Shown: positions 1 through 12,291, numbered from the stretch's first letter. The stretch: DNA of 64,000 bases from Ottelia alismoides (GCA_037367405.1 JAZKJV010003365.1:1-64000), one strand, 5' to 3'. Translations and numbers: made by a program. Notes: a model not told the origin generated them from the sequence alone.

Positions 1-58
1 TAGTTAAGTATCCAACTGTGGCATTTTCCGTCTGATGTTGCACGCTTTCTTCATTTTT

Positions 59-1790
59 TTAACTATGCCCGTCCATACGATGCATTATTATAGTCCCAAC
101 TGCATTAGACCAATTGAAGAAACACGCGTATTCAATTGAGTCTATGTAATTTAGTAGGACCTTTGGGAAGAAGAAGTTCATTTTGGGGAATAGGAATGTA
201 CAAAACATCAATGATATTAGGCATCTTATGTACATCCTCATTGATTGATCATCTTCTTTACTTCTTAAAGAATCAAGCATGTCACAAATATTGTGACGAT
301 TTATTAACATGCTTGATTGACAAAATATCTCCTCGAATAAACTTGGCCATTCAAAAGAAAACCCTTTCAGATGTATTGGAAATCCAGATGTTGGCAATCC
401 CAAAATCAAACCTATATCACTATCTGAGAATGTGAGTTCCTTATCTCCAAACTTGAAAATCCGATCTCATTGATATCTTTGAACAATAAAGTCCAAAACA
501 TGATAATTTATACTAAGTTTTGTAATAGATATCGGGAACTTATCAATCAAATCTTTATGCATTCCAACTTGTTGTTACCAAGATACGTGGCAAATTGTTT
601 TATGTAACAATGGTGTTGGACACAATATCTTGCTGCAATTATTGGAAGATAAGATCAGTTAAGATTATTCAATTAAATAGAATATGTTCACAAATAATTT
701 TGTAATGCTATGTTAACATTACCCAATGTTTACATTATCCTTTATTATACCAAGCTTCAAACTTGATTTTAAACTTGATGCTTTCTCTACATGCACAATT
801 TTATTGTCAATACCAAGTTTAAATAATCATTAATACAATATTGAGACTTGATATGATTGCTTACCAGTGGAAACTTCATTCGTTTTTTTCAATTTCAAAG
901 CTAGTATCTGCATAGAAATATTCTTAATACATAATTCAATTAGTATATAATTATTTTAGAATATATAACAAACATAACACTTGCAGATTCGAATGTTGGT
1001 TTCTTGACATTGTCTTGATTTCGTCTCTTGTATGAAACCTCAAATGTTTTTTCTTGATCCATCTGTAAAAGATATAAATACAAAATAAATTGTTATAATA
1101 TATAGCTTTAGAGCCTACAGTAAGTCAATGACTAACACAAGTAACAAGTGATATTATGTGATATTTAACTCAAGAAGTAATATTTGTATGACATTAGTAA
1201 TCTAAATTATTATATTACTAATTCACTAAGTAGTAGAAGTAACAAATTGCAACATATTAGTATTAGTAATATTATGTGATATATAAGTAAGATGGTTATA
1301 TACATGTTGTATACATAAGTAATAATAAGAATGTGACAAGTAATATAATTCAGAAGATTCGTAATATTCAGAACTTGCTTTAATAACTTATTTACTAAAA
1401 TCGTATGAAGTAATTTTCGTATTGAGAACAGTAACTTTCTTGAAAGTATCAGTAAGTCATTAATTTGAATAAGTAAGAAGTGAATATATAACCTGATTAT
1501 GTATGATTAACGATTACCCTATTAAGTCGCAAAGTAAATAATTGTTTATAGATTTACACAAGTAAGCCAGATACATTTCATGCATGCAGGTATTATAATA
1601 ATCCGCAAGTTCACAATATTCATGCATGTATTGTAATCATCCGCAAGTGTTCAATTTATAAATGAATGTCGATAACGTAACCCTAATCATACACATCCTT
1701 AAAATGCTGTATAGAAATTGAGATAGCATTCAAATGGAGAATGAGTTATTGGTACAAGATTCATACCGTGTCTAATCTCCTTTGAGCCAT
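59..1790 (-). pseudogene. Decayed multi-exon transposon gene, PMD/DUF1985-like
   Basis: Reading the minus strand, a putative first exon (ATG at 1790, donor GT after 1767) and small exons near 1062-979 and 907-865 have GT/AG borders. They lead into a longer coding stretch from ~632 to 59. The clearest part (409-59) holds FGDKELTF just upstream, then DIGLILGLPTSG and later FCTFLFP, FNWSNAV and a final HRM segment. This order (an FGD-K-E entry motif, a DxGLILGLP motif, a hydrophobic TFLFP helix, a W-x-x-AV helix) is typical of the plant mobile domain / DUF1985-like proteins carried by CACTA and Mutator-type elements. An in-frame stop near 448 and a frame change near 560 disable it. The exon borders are my inference. 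The family is recognised from motif pattern only, and no catalytic domain was seen. Confidence 0.5.
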
Positions 1791-2350
1791 CAAATGCAAG
1801 CCAAAAGATTTCTTCTCTGCTCCGCCCGCGAAGCGAATGCGTTCACCAGAGGTAAGGTTCGGTTGAATGTAACCCTAACAAGTAACTTTTGATACGGCGA
1901 TATAAAGTAACATTTGTGAATATATCTTTAAAATTAACGATGGTAATATTATATTTTGGGACAAGTAACTTTCATATATAGTATAGGTAAGAAATAGCGA
2001 TAGATTGGTATGAGTAACATTCTAATTATAAAACTACCTTCAGTAACTTTACTTGAACTATCTGTTAAATTGTCAATAAATATTAGTAATATATGAATGA
2101 AAGTTCTATAAGTAAGAAATATAATACTAATAGTAACACATAATTAAACGATACGTAACTTCAGAAGCTTTCAAAAAGTAATTCGATGTGTTCAAATTGA
2201 AACTAGTAGTTTATTCACTTACCATCAGTAACTTTAAAGCATGTATCAGTAAGTTCTTAATAATCACATGTAACATAACAATAAAGGTATGTATCAGTAA
2301 TTTTCTTTTAGTTTTCAGTAACTTTTTTATATGTCAGTAACTTTTACATA
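1080..2350. repeat. Field of short AGTAAC / CAGTAACTTT repeats
   Basis: Variants of AGTAAC, CAGTAAC and CAGTAACTTT recur irregularly every 15-60 bp, in one orientation on the plus strand. They are densest at 2035-2345 (for example CAGTAACTTT at several places after 2230). No ORF of note lies in this stretch after the first exon of the minus-strand gene at 1767-1790. Short motifs repeated on one side of a transposase-type gene resemble the subterminal repeat regions of CACTA and some Mutator-like elements. I could not find the element terminus. Confidence 0.45.
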
Positions 2351-2389
2351 CTCATTAGTATGTTAATGATTCGTATGTGTTGATATTTT

Positions 2390-3049
2390 GACTAAAATAT
2401 GGGCGAAACAAAAGATTCTATATCTGTCGGGACATAAAAGATCAATGCAAAACAACCACAATTCCTACCAAAAAGAAGCCAATACGAAAAGGAAAATATT
2501 TGACCACAATGGTCCAAGCCTCAGAATAGCCTGCAAATCTAGTGGAGACTTGGCTACACCAGTCCAAGCTTCACAGGAGAATTGACTACACTTGTCACTC
2601 CCCACTTCTCTTTCTCCTTCTTATAGACTCCCCCCCCCCCACTTGCTGTGAACTAGCACATTCCTGAACTTAGAATGAAATACATGATTTCCCGAGGACG
2701 AGTTACTGGAGGAGGAGATTGCATGGCAGTTCAGCATCTTGGATGGGAAGAGCTAACCACCCTTCACACAATAGAGACAGTTATTCAGTATTTATGTGGG
2801 ATGCTTTGGGAAGGAGTGGATCTAAGACGACTTCTGAGTTAGGGTCTGGATGATGATTTGTACAACTTGGAGACTATTGTTCTCAAAAACCTAATTGTCA
2901 TAAGGATTTCTGTCACATTATTAATCCAAAGGTCGAGTCGAGCTTTATTTTCACCTTTTGTTCATGACCTTGGTATGGAACCCAATATCATTTCACTCTT
3001 GCATTTCATTTTAGTTGCTCGAGGACGAGCATGGTTTAAGTTTAGACGG
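2390..3049 (+). mobile_element. 3' internal tail of an old Athila-like gypsy element, with PPT-like end
   Basis: This stretch aligns by eye with the reverse complement of 51631-50988, the tail next to the minus-strand LTR. Both contain GACCACAATGGTC, then AGCCTGCA, then GTGGAGACTTGGCTA, then a GAGGA-TTGCTGG segment, and a late ATTAATC-AAAGGTC block. It ends with the motif TTGCTCGAGGACGAGCA at ~3014-3030, then TTTAAGTTT, which is usual just before the 3' LTR of plant Ty3/gypsy elements. The short ORFs here (2388-2585, 2858-3064) have no recognised domain and are probably remnants of the env-like or non-coding 3' region. Confidence 0.6.
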
Positions 3050-6000
3050 ATGGTGAATCTATGATTCATTACTCTAAAAGATTTACTCTAAAAGATTAAA
3101 AAAGCTATATTCTCAAGTCATTACTTACATTTAATCATTTAAATTACATGTCTATCATTCATGCATATGTAATTAATATTCATGGTTTAGCATGCATAAT
3201 TGCATTTAATAAGAAGCCAAAATCCTTGTTCGCTATCACATGGATAATATCATTACTTTCTTTATTTTTAATTATTTTTCACTAACACTAAATTAAATAA
3301 AATCAACTTGGTTGTATGCATATTACTAACATAAATAAGGGAAAATATAACAAAATAATAACTTGCATATTTTCCTAATACAATACAAATCATAATTATG
3401 AGACTAAAAGCCGTAAATGTCAATATCTTTGTCATATAGTCTCTTGTGAACCTTATTCATTCTTTATTTAATTTACATTCAATTATCTACAAAACAAGAC
3501 CAATTTCAAAAGAAACAGACCTCATGTGTGAAACTTGGATTTTGGGACCTCGTTGTATATAGTATATATTGACTAATTTTAACCTTGTTATTTTATATGA
3601 GAAATTAACTCCTTTTGATTTATTTCTTCTTCATTTATTTTCTTTGATTTATGCTTTAATAAAATTTGTAAAAATCCAGATCAAAATTAAAATTAAAATC
3701 AAAGAATATAAATCACTCTGAGTCTGTATATATATAATATGTATATACGTCCATTTTATTTTTTTATTTATTTTCTTAATTATTAAAAATACAAAAATCA
3801 GATTATTGTGTATTTATTTTATATTTTATCTAATTTTATATTGATTTTTACCTTATTTAAAAATCACAAAAAACTGCAAAATGCAAAAATACGTGCATTT
3901 TATATCTATAGAGTACTACCAAAAATACATTTTATACAAATGATCTTTTTTGGTTTGATTCCTTACTAAAGTTGTAGATCTCATCGAGAGGAACAAATTT
4001 CATGAAGATCACTTTTTGATTTGACTTCAGCTGATATTTTTTACTTAATTTTCTTTTAATTTCTTTTTCGAATTTTCTAGGAGTGACATGTGGCAGCTCC
4101 TAGAACTACCACGTGTCACCCCTCTTTTATTTATTTTATTTTATTATTATTGATTTTCTTTTAATATTTTTTATCTACCACGTGTCTCAACCACGGTTAT
4201 TCGATCTCGGGTGTTCAAATGGCCGAGGTTCCTCCCCCTTCCTCCGGTCGTTCCCCATTCCCCCGCCGTTATACCACCGCCGCCTTGTGCGCGCCGCAGC
4301 CATTACACCTCCCTCCACCTCCAAGGTTGTTATGACATCCGTTGCGTCCTCCTCAAAACCGCCTCCTCTAGCTCCCTCGATATCCTTCATCAACAACAAG
4401 ATCAAGAGAGAGTCAAGAGGTGGCTGGTAACAACGACCACCGCCTCAGGAGAAGACCTCCTGGAGGCGAGATCCAAGGTTGCTCAAAGCACCTTGTTGCT
4501 ACTTCATCTCGATAAGCAGCTAAGACTCATCTTCGTCGTGGATGGAGTCAAGCTCTGCTCCTCCAATCCTTAGGCAAATCCCTTTCCACCTTCGTCTTCC
4601 TCATTCCTTCTCTTCTTTTACTCCGCCTACCTCCTATAATTCACTACCACTCAAACTCACCTGCACCTCCACGCTCAACCGCATCGTCACCCTCGCAAGA
4701 TCTTCCTCAACCCCCCCCCCCTACATCTCTATCTCTCCCACCCTTGCCATCCACGGAGCACCACCAGCTCCTTCACAACACGACCAGTGGAACCCTGGCT
4801 CTGCCCCGCTCTACGTTGTGACACAGCCAACCGCTCATCTCGTACACCTTCTCTTCTAGCTTTGCCTCCATCGCACCACCTCACTGCATCACTCACCGTT
4901 GACTCCTCAATTCCCATACCCCGCCTCATGCTCCGGCCCAGCCCACACCATCAGCTCTCCAGCTTCAACCACCTCAGCCTCTCGAGGCTTGAGCCTTAAC
5001 CAATCGTCATGCCTCCTTACGCCATGGACACCTCCGCCTCACGAGGCCTAAGCCTTCGCTGACCACCGCTCCTCCTTACACCACGACCACCTCTTCCCTC
5101 GTCGACCACCATGCCTCCTTATGCCATGGCCACATCCGCCCTTGTCACCGATCATCGCCCCTTTACTCCGCCGAGCTCTCGCAACCATTGGATCAAGGCC
5201 CAAGCCTTGATCCAAAGATTCTCCATACACCACGTCTCCACTCCGAACCTCGGATCGTACCTTGAGGTTCGAGTGGCACCGAGCCACCATAGACAACCAC
5301 TGCAGCCTCAGATCCCCGAACCTCTGCCCGAGGCACCTGAACATACCCGACCAACTCACGTGGTGCCTCGGGGCCCCAAACTCAGCCCCGATGACAAGTC
5401 GTCGCCCGAGCCTTCTTCAACATGTGAGACACACGTGCGAGATGGGGCAAATTATAACTAGGACCTCGCAACTTCCAGAAATCATAAATAGGCCCATACT
5501 AGGGCAAATTACAGAGGCACCCCTCCAGATTTTGACATTGATAGATAAGCACCCCCATGGGCAAATTTGAGATAAAAACTCTACTTTTCTTGCATAGTCC
5601 CTGAAATTTCATTTTATCATAACTTTCTCATTTAAGCTCCATTTTCAACGTACTACATGTCATTTTATAGCTCTTTGCATGCTCTTTTTTATTTTATATC
5701 TTGTAAAAAGATCAAAGCTTTATTAATTTGGAATATTATTCGAGGATTTATTTGATCTTTGTAGGCTCAAGTTAACTTACTTGTGCAATCATATTTTGAG
5801 GAAGATTTGATCTCAATTACTTGAGCTTATTCATCAAATGAATTGATCAAATTATTTCTTTGTATTATTGTTTTGATTATTAGTCAAGGATTAAATTTCA
5901 GGAAAAACTAGAGGTTAGCAATTCTTGAGGATCATCAATGTTCTCATTATTTGTAGTATTTTTCATTGATGTATTACGCGGCTCCCGCGGGATCCTCCTC

Positions 6001-6600
6001 TCCTACTCTGCCTTGCCCTCTGTTGAGCGCGGTTACAACGTCTACCATCAGCAGCAGCTTCAAGCCATCACAATGACAAGGTCTACTCGACATGGAATAG
6101 GCATGAACGTCTTCTTCGACAGGTGCGAGCCGTTCTCTGGAGGCTAAGAGTCGTACAAGACTCGCTATCGCTCGAGCAAGCCCCCAGGCGCGCAGCCAAC
6201 ACATGCTCACTACCATTCCGCAGCAGGGTGGTTAATTGCAGTTGTCGCTAACATGCAGATTGGATTTAAGTTATCAAGACATTTCTTGAGTTTGACTCAG
6301 ATCTGTGAATTATTTGGGCATTTATTGATCATCATTTTATTGTATTAAAAATCATTATCACATATCACTGTTGTCTTCTCCTCTCGCTTTGTTTGCTTCT
6401 CTATTTTATTTTCAGTCTTTCTTTTTTTGCTCTATTTTCAGACATAAAAATTCTTAGTGCAATTGATTAATCACTTAAATTAATTTGAATTCTTGCAACT
6501 AAAAATCAAAGTTTCCTGACTTTGACCTTGATACAGTTACCAAGTTAAATTTTCCACATATTTTAAAGTGTGTTTTTTGACGAATTGTATTCCACCTCCT
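3050..6600 (+). repeat. 3' (or solo) LTR of an old Athila-like element, diverged
   Basis: The start TGGTGAATCTATGATTCAT matches the LTR start of the main element in this window (TGATGAATCCGTGATTCAT at 25504). The internal layout also matches: an AT-rich first part (3060-4100), a C/G-rich part (4110-5450), then a stretch with repeated GGGCAAATT and 'accccc' phrases (5450-5580) and an AT-rich end. The many overlapping ORFs at 4113-5570 and 5938-6216 are low-complexity proline/serine readings of the C-rich part and are not called as genes. The right end is uncertain: AATCACTTAAATTAATTTG at ~6470-6490 resembles the usual region near an LTR end, but no PBS follows. Confidence 0.45.
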
Positions 6601-7215
6601 GTACTACGACAAGTATTCATTATTAAAGAGGTGGGATTCTGGTTCATCACCATGAGCTCACATGTCTAACGTAAAAGGCAATGTGGACCTTTATACATCA
6701 AACATTTAAATAGAATAAGTCATTTAGATTAGTCTTAAATTTTATAAGATTATATTAAAGATCGCCTAATGATCTGGTAACCACATTGGTGACTTCGGAT
6801 TTCCCTTAATCAATTAATTATGAGAATTAATTCAAATTATTAATATTATTTTAAATATGATATGGATTGTTATATCATGGCGTCAATGGTCTCTCGTTAT
6901 TGCAAATCCGTATGGATTATAATTTGAGATACTTATGGTTGAACCAATAAAAAATGACATGTAATAATAAAAACTCATGCAATTTTCATGCTACATATCA
7001 TTGATCCATGTCATTTGAGTATACCGACATGTGTAATCATTGATGATCTAGTCACACATACCTCGTATACAAAGATTGCATTGATTCTATGATGGTGTGG
7101 TCGATGGACGGATTCTTTAGGAATATCATTTATATTTGATAACAAATATACGAGCTCAATATTATTAAAGGTACGTATGCGGTCTTAGTGGACAGATTGT
7201 TAGAATTTTGGTTCA

Positions 7216-7218
<3 letters not shown>
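6601..7218. other. AT-rich sequence without a recognised gene
   Basis: I see no ORF with a recognised domain. The phrase TGTTAGAATTTTGG just before the TA tract at 7219 resembles the start of some copia LTRs, but no partner copy is present, so nothing is claimed. Confidence 0.3.
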
Positions 7219-7249
<31 letters not shown>

Positions 7250-7253
<4 letters not shown>

Positions 7254-8530
7254 AACTTCAAATGAGTCAGGGTCTCACCAATATTATGGTGAGCCCCCAA
7301 TCTCGTCCTTCTATTTTCAATCACACGGATGGAATTAATGGTGTATTAATTATAATACTTAAATGGCTGAATACCCATTTTGGTCATTTTGTCACATTAT
7401 AAATATAGAATGTGACAACTATTAGACCTAATCTCCCTTCTTATCTCTCGATTAATCAATGACGGTGCCCTCTCCCTCTCTCTCGCACGATCGTTCAGCA
7501 GCGACTCTCTCTCTCTCGCACGTTCGCACGATCGACCGTCAGCGCCACCAATATCCTACTCCATGCAAAGCTTCTTGACGATGGAGGATGTGTCCAAGAG
7601 TTGGAAGATGCAGAGGAAGGAGACGCGATGCATCTTACGTGTGGTTGCATCATCAATGATGGTAGATCCCCCCCCCCCTCTTTCAACAGCGGTGCACGAT
7701 CATAGACGATGACAGTCCAAGGTCCATTCAAGGGTGTCAATGTGTTCTATGAGGATGACAAGGTCCAAGACGATGAGGGAGGGTCGTAGAAGATGAGAAG
7801 ATTTACATTGCGGTATATACTTTTTACATCATGAACATTCTGTTTTACATATTGATTCTCTTTTTTTAAAAAAATCTCATTATCGATGTCTTATTTTGCA
7901 GAGATCCACATGAAATCTACAAACCGAGCATAAGTTTTACAAATGTAATGAGGAGCTTACAAACCGAGCATATGTTTTACAAATGTAACGAGGATCTTAC
8001 AAATCACAAGGGTGCGAATGAGAGATATGGAAAATTTACAAAGATCCATGCAATTTTACAAAGAGAACACATACATTTACAAAAAAACATAATTGATGGG
8101 TTTACAAGTAAATATTTACAAAAAGATCTTAAACTTTACAAAAAGTAAAACTAATTTTACAAAATGATATATACATCAATTAACGAAAAGCATTGAATGA
8201 TAATGTAAAAAATTATTAACGAAATTACAAAGAGAAAATATTTTTTCACAAAAATTTGCGAAAGTTTACAAAGATATGGTTGAACCCAATTCGTACAAAG
8301 CAAAATTAGAAATATATTAATAAAGGTATTAATGAAAAATACCAACTCCAAAATAATTATAAATGGTAATTCAAAGATATTAAATGAAATTCGAGTTTAC
8401 AAAAAAATGAGCCGACGGGAAATACCCTTTCGGACACAATTTTTGATGCTAATGTCAGATTGAGATTTGACGAATCTGATTGATGGCTCACCGTAATATT
8501 TGAGAGAGCCCACCTCATTTGAAAGGGTCC
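7250..8530. mobile_element. (TA)n-flanked element X1, with TTTACAAA subterminal repeats
   Basis: Bounded by TA tracts on both sides. The left end reads GAGAAACTTCAAATGAGTC followed by GGTCTCACC and ATTATGGTGAGCC. The right end, reverse-complemented, reads GGACCCTTTCAAATGAGGTG followed by GGCTCTC and ATTACGGTGAGCC. The termini are thus imperfect inverted repeats of about 50 bp. Between ~7790 and 8410 the motif TTTACAAA / TTTTACAAA recurs more than ten times on the plus strand. No transposase is seen, and the ORFs at 7948-8148 and 8157-8351 are readings of this repeat. It is most likely non-autonomous. Confidence 0.65.
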
Positions 8531-8544
8531 ATATATATATATAT

Positions 8545-8936
8545 GTGGGTAAAATGGGGCTGCCCCCATGGAGGGAGCTAACTTGGCTCCCCTCGCACCA
8601 TTTCACCTCCTTTTTATTTTTTTTTTTTGAAATTTCTTCTATGGATTTTCATCAATATATCCCTATATTATGTCATTCAAATTTCACGCGAAACAGAGAC
8701 TCCTACGGCCTCCATCCAGAAGGGACGTTTTTAGCAATTCTGTTATCGTTAAAAAATGACTGTTTGGATGAAGGTCGTACGAGTCTCTGTTTCACACGAA
8801 ATTTTAATAGCATAATATAGTGATATAGTGATGAATATGCACATAAGAAATTTTCAAAAAAAAATAAAAAAACTGAGCGAAATAGCGCGGGGGGAGCCAA
8901 GTTAGCTCTCCCTAGGGGGCAGCCCCATTTCACCCT
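8545..8936. mobile_element. Foldback unit 1 (palindromic MITE)
   Basis: The first ~190 bp are repeated in reverse at the end. The termini are GGGGCTGCCCCC then GGGAGCTAACTTGGCTCCC. The arms share AAACAGAGACTCCTACGG and CTCCATCCAGA, inverted at GTACGAGTCTCTGTTTC. The centre includes TTAAAAAATGAC. It is flanked by TA tracts and has no coding potential. Confidence 0.8.
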
Positions 8937-8951
8937 ATATATATATATATA

Positions 8952-10605
8952 GGGGACCTTCAAATGAGGTGGAGGTTTTTCTGAAACTGTAAAGGCCACT
9001 GTGAATTTAATAAAAACTCTGTAACAGTTTTGTAAAGTATAAACTGCATATTGTAAAAAAATGAATTTTGTAAAATCTAACATCCAAATTTAAATTAACA
9101 TTTTCATCCAATATAATAATATTTTCATAATTTTATTTCACTGTATATGTTGTGTTAATATTTGGCGAAGCAAGAAAATGCCTTAAGATTGGAGGAGGAG
9201 TATCGTGATGCCTCTTTATAAGAATAAAGAAGACATTTAAAATTGTTAAAAGTGTGATCGAGAGAAGGTTGAGGCAAGTTTCCAACGTCAAAGAAAACCA
9301 GTTCGGATTCATGCCAGGTCGCTCAACTATTGAAGCCATCAATTTACTGAGGAGAACAATGAAGATTTATAGAGCTAAAAGAAAGGACCTCCTTATAATC
9401 TTTATTGATTTGGAGAAGGCTTATGATTCTGTCCTACGAGAGATATTGTGGAGAGTTTTAGAGAAGAGACAGGTGTCTGTCCTATACATTAACCTCATAA
9501 AGGACATGTATGATAGGGCTTTATCTTGTGTAAGGACTCCGTCTGGGAAGACTGGCTATTTTGACATCGACATTGGTTTACATAAAGGTTCAGCTTTTGA
9601 GTCCATTTCTTTTTACTTTGATTATGGATGAGTTGACAAGTCACATTTAGGATGAGTTACCTTGGTGTATGTTATTTGGCTGATGATATTGTGTTGATTG
9701 ACGAGACTAGAGATGGAGTAAATGAGAAGCTTGAGGTCTGGAGACATGAGTTGGAGAGTAAAGGATTTTGTATAAGTAGGGCTAAGACAGAATATATGGA
9801 GTGCACCTTTGTTGGAAGCAATGGTGAAGGAATTGAGATGAGTATTGATGATGATAACATTCGGAAGAGAAATTCTTTTAGATATATGGGATCTATTTTG
9901 CAACATGATGGAGAAATTGATGGAGATGTTATTAATAGAATAAATGCAGGTTGGCTAAAGTGGAGAGGAGCCTCTGTTGTTCTCTGTGATAAGAAAATTG
10001 CTTTAATAATTAATGGAAAGTTGTACAAAACAGCCGTGAGACCTGCTATTCTCTATGGATCTGAATGTTGCATGTGAACCATAAACATGTGAAGAGACTG
10101 GTTGTAGCAAAAATGAAAATGCTAAGGTGGATGTGTGGACACACACGCAAAGATCGGATTCGGAATGGTGCTATCAGAAAGAAAGTTGGTGTTGCTTCGA
10201 TCGAGGATAAGATGCGAGAAAACCTCTTAAGATGGTTTGGTCATTTGGCAAAGAAGATCAGCCGACGCACCAGTTAGGAGATGCGAGTGTTGGGATGTTG
10301 AGCCGGCTAAGAGATGGCGGGGATGGCCCAAGAAGTGTTGGAAAGAGACCATAACGAAGGGATCTTTGTTTTGTGGATATAAGTCCGGGATTGATCCAAG
10401 ATAGATCTGAATAGAGGCGAAGAATCCATGTAGCCGACCCTACTTAATTGTGGGAAAAGGCTTTGTTGTTGTTGTTGTACATGTTGTGTTAATATTTATT
10501 GGTATATGTATGAAAAAAGAAATGGTAAGATATATTGAAAAGATGCTTAATTGAGGGTGGCTCACCATATATATGGTGAGACCCCGCCTCATTTGAAATT
10601 TGTCC
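8952..10605. mobile_element. (TA)n-flanked element X2, interrupted by an RTE LINE
   Basis: The left end AGGGGACCTTCAAATGAGGT and the right end (reverse-complemented AGGACAAATTTCAAATGAGG, then CGGGGTCTCACC) match the termini of the element at 7250-8530. The interior contains TTTTGTAAA motifs, the reverse of the TTTACAAA repeats in that element, so this copy lies in the opposite orientation. Without the LINE (9164-10480) and one 17-bp duplication it would be only ~320 bp, so it is an internally deleted relative. Confidence 0.6.
9164..10480 (+). pseudogene. 5'-truncated RTE-clade LINE, reverse transcriptase remnant
   Basis: The translation across three frames matches the RTE reverse transcriptase at 38022-39545: FGFMPGRSTIEAI, FIDLEKAYDS, then ADDIVLIDETRDGVNEKL and the [14 protein letters not shown]-terminal region. 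Frameshifts at ~9590-9670, ~10070 and ~10250 disable it. It ends in the usual RTE tail, GGGAAAAGGCTTTG plus TTG repeats. A 17-bp target-site duplication, ATGTTGTGTTAATATTT, flanks it at 9147-9163 and 10481-10497. Truncation at the 5' end is normal for target-primed reverse transcription. It is more decayed than the RTE at 36423, hence older or from another subfamily. Confidence 0.85.
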
Positions 10606-10614
10606 TATATATAT

Positions 10615-10996
10615 GTGGGTAAAATGGGGCTGCCCCCATGGGAGGAGCTAACTTGGCTCCCCCGCGCCATTTCACCAATTTTTTTAATTTTCGAAGTTTC
10701 TTCCGTAGATTTTCATTAATATATCTATATATTATGTCATTCAAATTTCACTCGAAACAGAGACTCCTACGGCCTCCATCCCGAAGGGTCGTTTTAGCAA
10801 TTTTGTTACCGTTAAAAAATGAATGTCTGGATGGAGGCCGTAGGAGTCTCTATTTCATACGAAATTTTAATAGCATAATATAAGAATATAGTGATCGATA
10901 TTCACGGAAGAAATTTTCAATAAAAAATAAAAAAACGGATGAAATATCGCGGGGGGAGCCAAGTTAGCTTCCCCAAGGGGCATCCCCATTTAACCC
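10615..10996. mobile_element. Foldback unit 2 (palindromic MITE)
   Basis: Same family as 8545-8936. The terminal GGGGCTGCCCCC and GAGCTAACTTGGCTCCC are repeated in reverse at the right end. The arms contain AACAGAGACTCCTACGGCC. The left flank is a TA tract and the right TA tract is shared with the next unit. Confidence 0.8.
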
Positions 10997-11006
10997 TATA
11001 TATATA

Positions 11007-11382
11007 GGGTTAAATGGGGTTGCCCCACTTGGCTACTCCCACCCCTATTTTTCCCTCATTTTTTTATTTATTTAGAAAATAAAAATTTGTAAATTCATCA
11101 TTATATCCTTCTAACATTCTATTAAAATTTCGTCAAAAACAGAGACTCTTATGACCTCCATCCAAACATGATCGATTTAAAAAAACCTGCAACCGTTAAA
11201 AAAATGACGTCTGGATGGAGGGCCTAGGAGTCTCTCTTTCTGACGAAACTTTAATAGAATGTTAGAGGAATATAGTGATGAGTATACAAATTTTTATTTT
11301 CTAAAAAAATAAAAAAATGAGGGGAAAATAGGGGTGGGAGTAGCCAAGTTGGCTACTCCCAGGGGGCAGCCTCATTTTACCC
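11007..11382. mobile_element. Foldback unit 3 (second terminal variant)
   Basis: Palindromic unit whose termini read TTGGCTACTCCCACCCC instead of CTAACTTGGCTCCCC, so it belongs to a second sequence variant of the family. The arms keep AAACAGAGACTCTTATG and CTCCATCCAAAC. The right flank is a long TA tract that runs into a TATG repeat (11401-11470). Confidence 0.75.
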
Positions 11383-11433
<51 letters not shown>

Positions 11434-11470
11434 TGTATGTATATGTATATGTATGTATATGCATGTATGT

Positions 11471-11849
11471 GGTTAAATGGGGATGCCTCCTAGGGGAGCT
11501 AATCCCCCCTTGTACCATTTTGCCCGCTTTTTTTTATTATTTTTGAAAATTCTTCCGTGAATACTCATCAATATATTCCTATATTATGTTATTCAAATTG
11601 TGTGTGAAACAGAAACTCCTACGACCTCCATCCAGACGATCATTTTTTAACGGTAACAGAATTGTTAAAAACGACCCGTCTGGATGGAGGTCGTAGGAGC
11701 ATCTGTTTTGTACAAAATTTTAGTGACATAATATAGGGATATATTGATGAAAATCCACGGAAGAAATTTTCAAAAAAAAAATAAAAAAACATGCGAAATG
11801 ATGCAAGGGGAGCCAAGTTAGCCCCCCCATGGGGGCAGCCCATTTTTCC
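11471..11849. mobile_element. Foldback unit 4 (palindromic MITE)
   Basis: Palindromic unit. The left terminus GGTTAAATGGGGATGCC is followed by GGGGAGCTAATCCCCCC; the right terminus has AGCCAAGTTAGCCCCCCC. The centre shows AACGGTAACAGAATTG. The left flank is TATG/TA repeat and the right flank a TA tract of about 26 bp. Confidence 0.75.
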
Positions 11850-11875
11850 ATATATATATATATATATATATATAT

Positions 11876-12271
11876 AGGGAAAAAGGAGTATGCTCCATGG
11901 GAGTAGCCAACGGGGCTGCTCCCACCTCTATCCCTCCCCCCCCCCCCATTTTTTTATTTTTTTGGAAAATAACAATTTGTATATTCATCACTATATCCCT
12001 CTAACATTTTATTAAAATTTCGTCAGAAACAGAGACTCTTAAGCCCTCCATCCAGACGTCATTTTTTAACGGTCGCATGATTTTTTATATCGACCATGTT
12101 TGGATGGAGGCCGCATGAGTCTCTGTTTCTGGCGAAATTTTAATAGAATATTAGAGGTATATAGTGATAAATATACAAATTTTTATTTTCCAAAAAAATA
12201 AAAAATTTTGAGGGAAAATAGGGGCGGGGGCAGCCCGTTGGCTACTCCCAGGGAGGAGGCTCCTTTACCTC
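11876..12271. mobile_element. Foldback unit 5 (second terminal variant)
   Basis: Palindromic unit of the same variant as 11007-11382: GGGAGTAGCCAACGGGGCTG at the left, CCCGTTGGCTACTCCC at the right. A poly-C tract at 11935-11947 adds length. The arms contain CAGAGACTCTTAAG and its inverse GAGTCTCTGTTTCTGG. Confidence 0.75.
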
Positions 12272-12291
12272 ATATATATAAATATATATAT

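Noticed and set aside
4113..5570. Many proline/serine-rich ORFs on both strands
   Set aside because: C-rich low-complexity LTR sequence. Frames overlap on both strands with no domain or start context that stands out.
11383..11470. TA/TATG tract as a regulatory site
   Set aside because: Simple microsatellite expansion next to a foldback unit.
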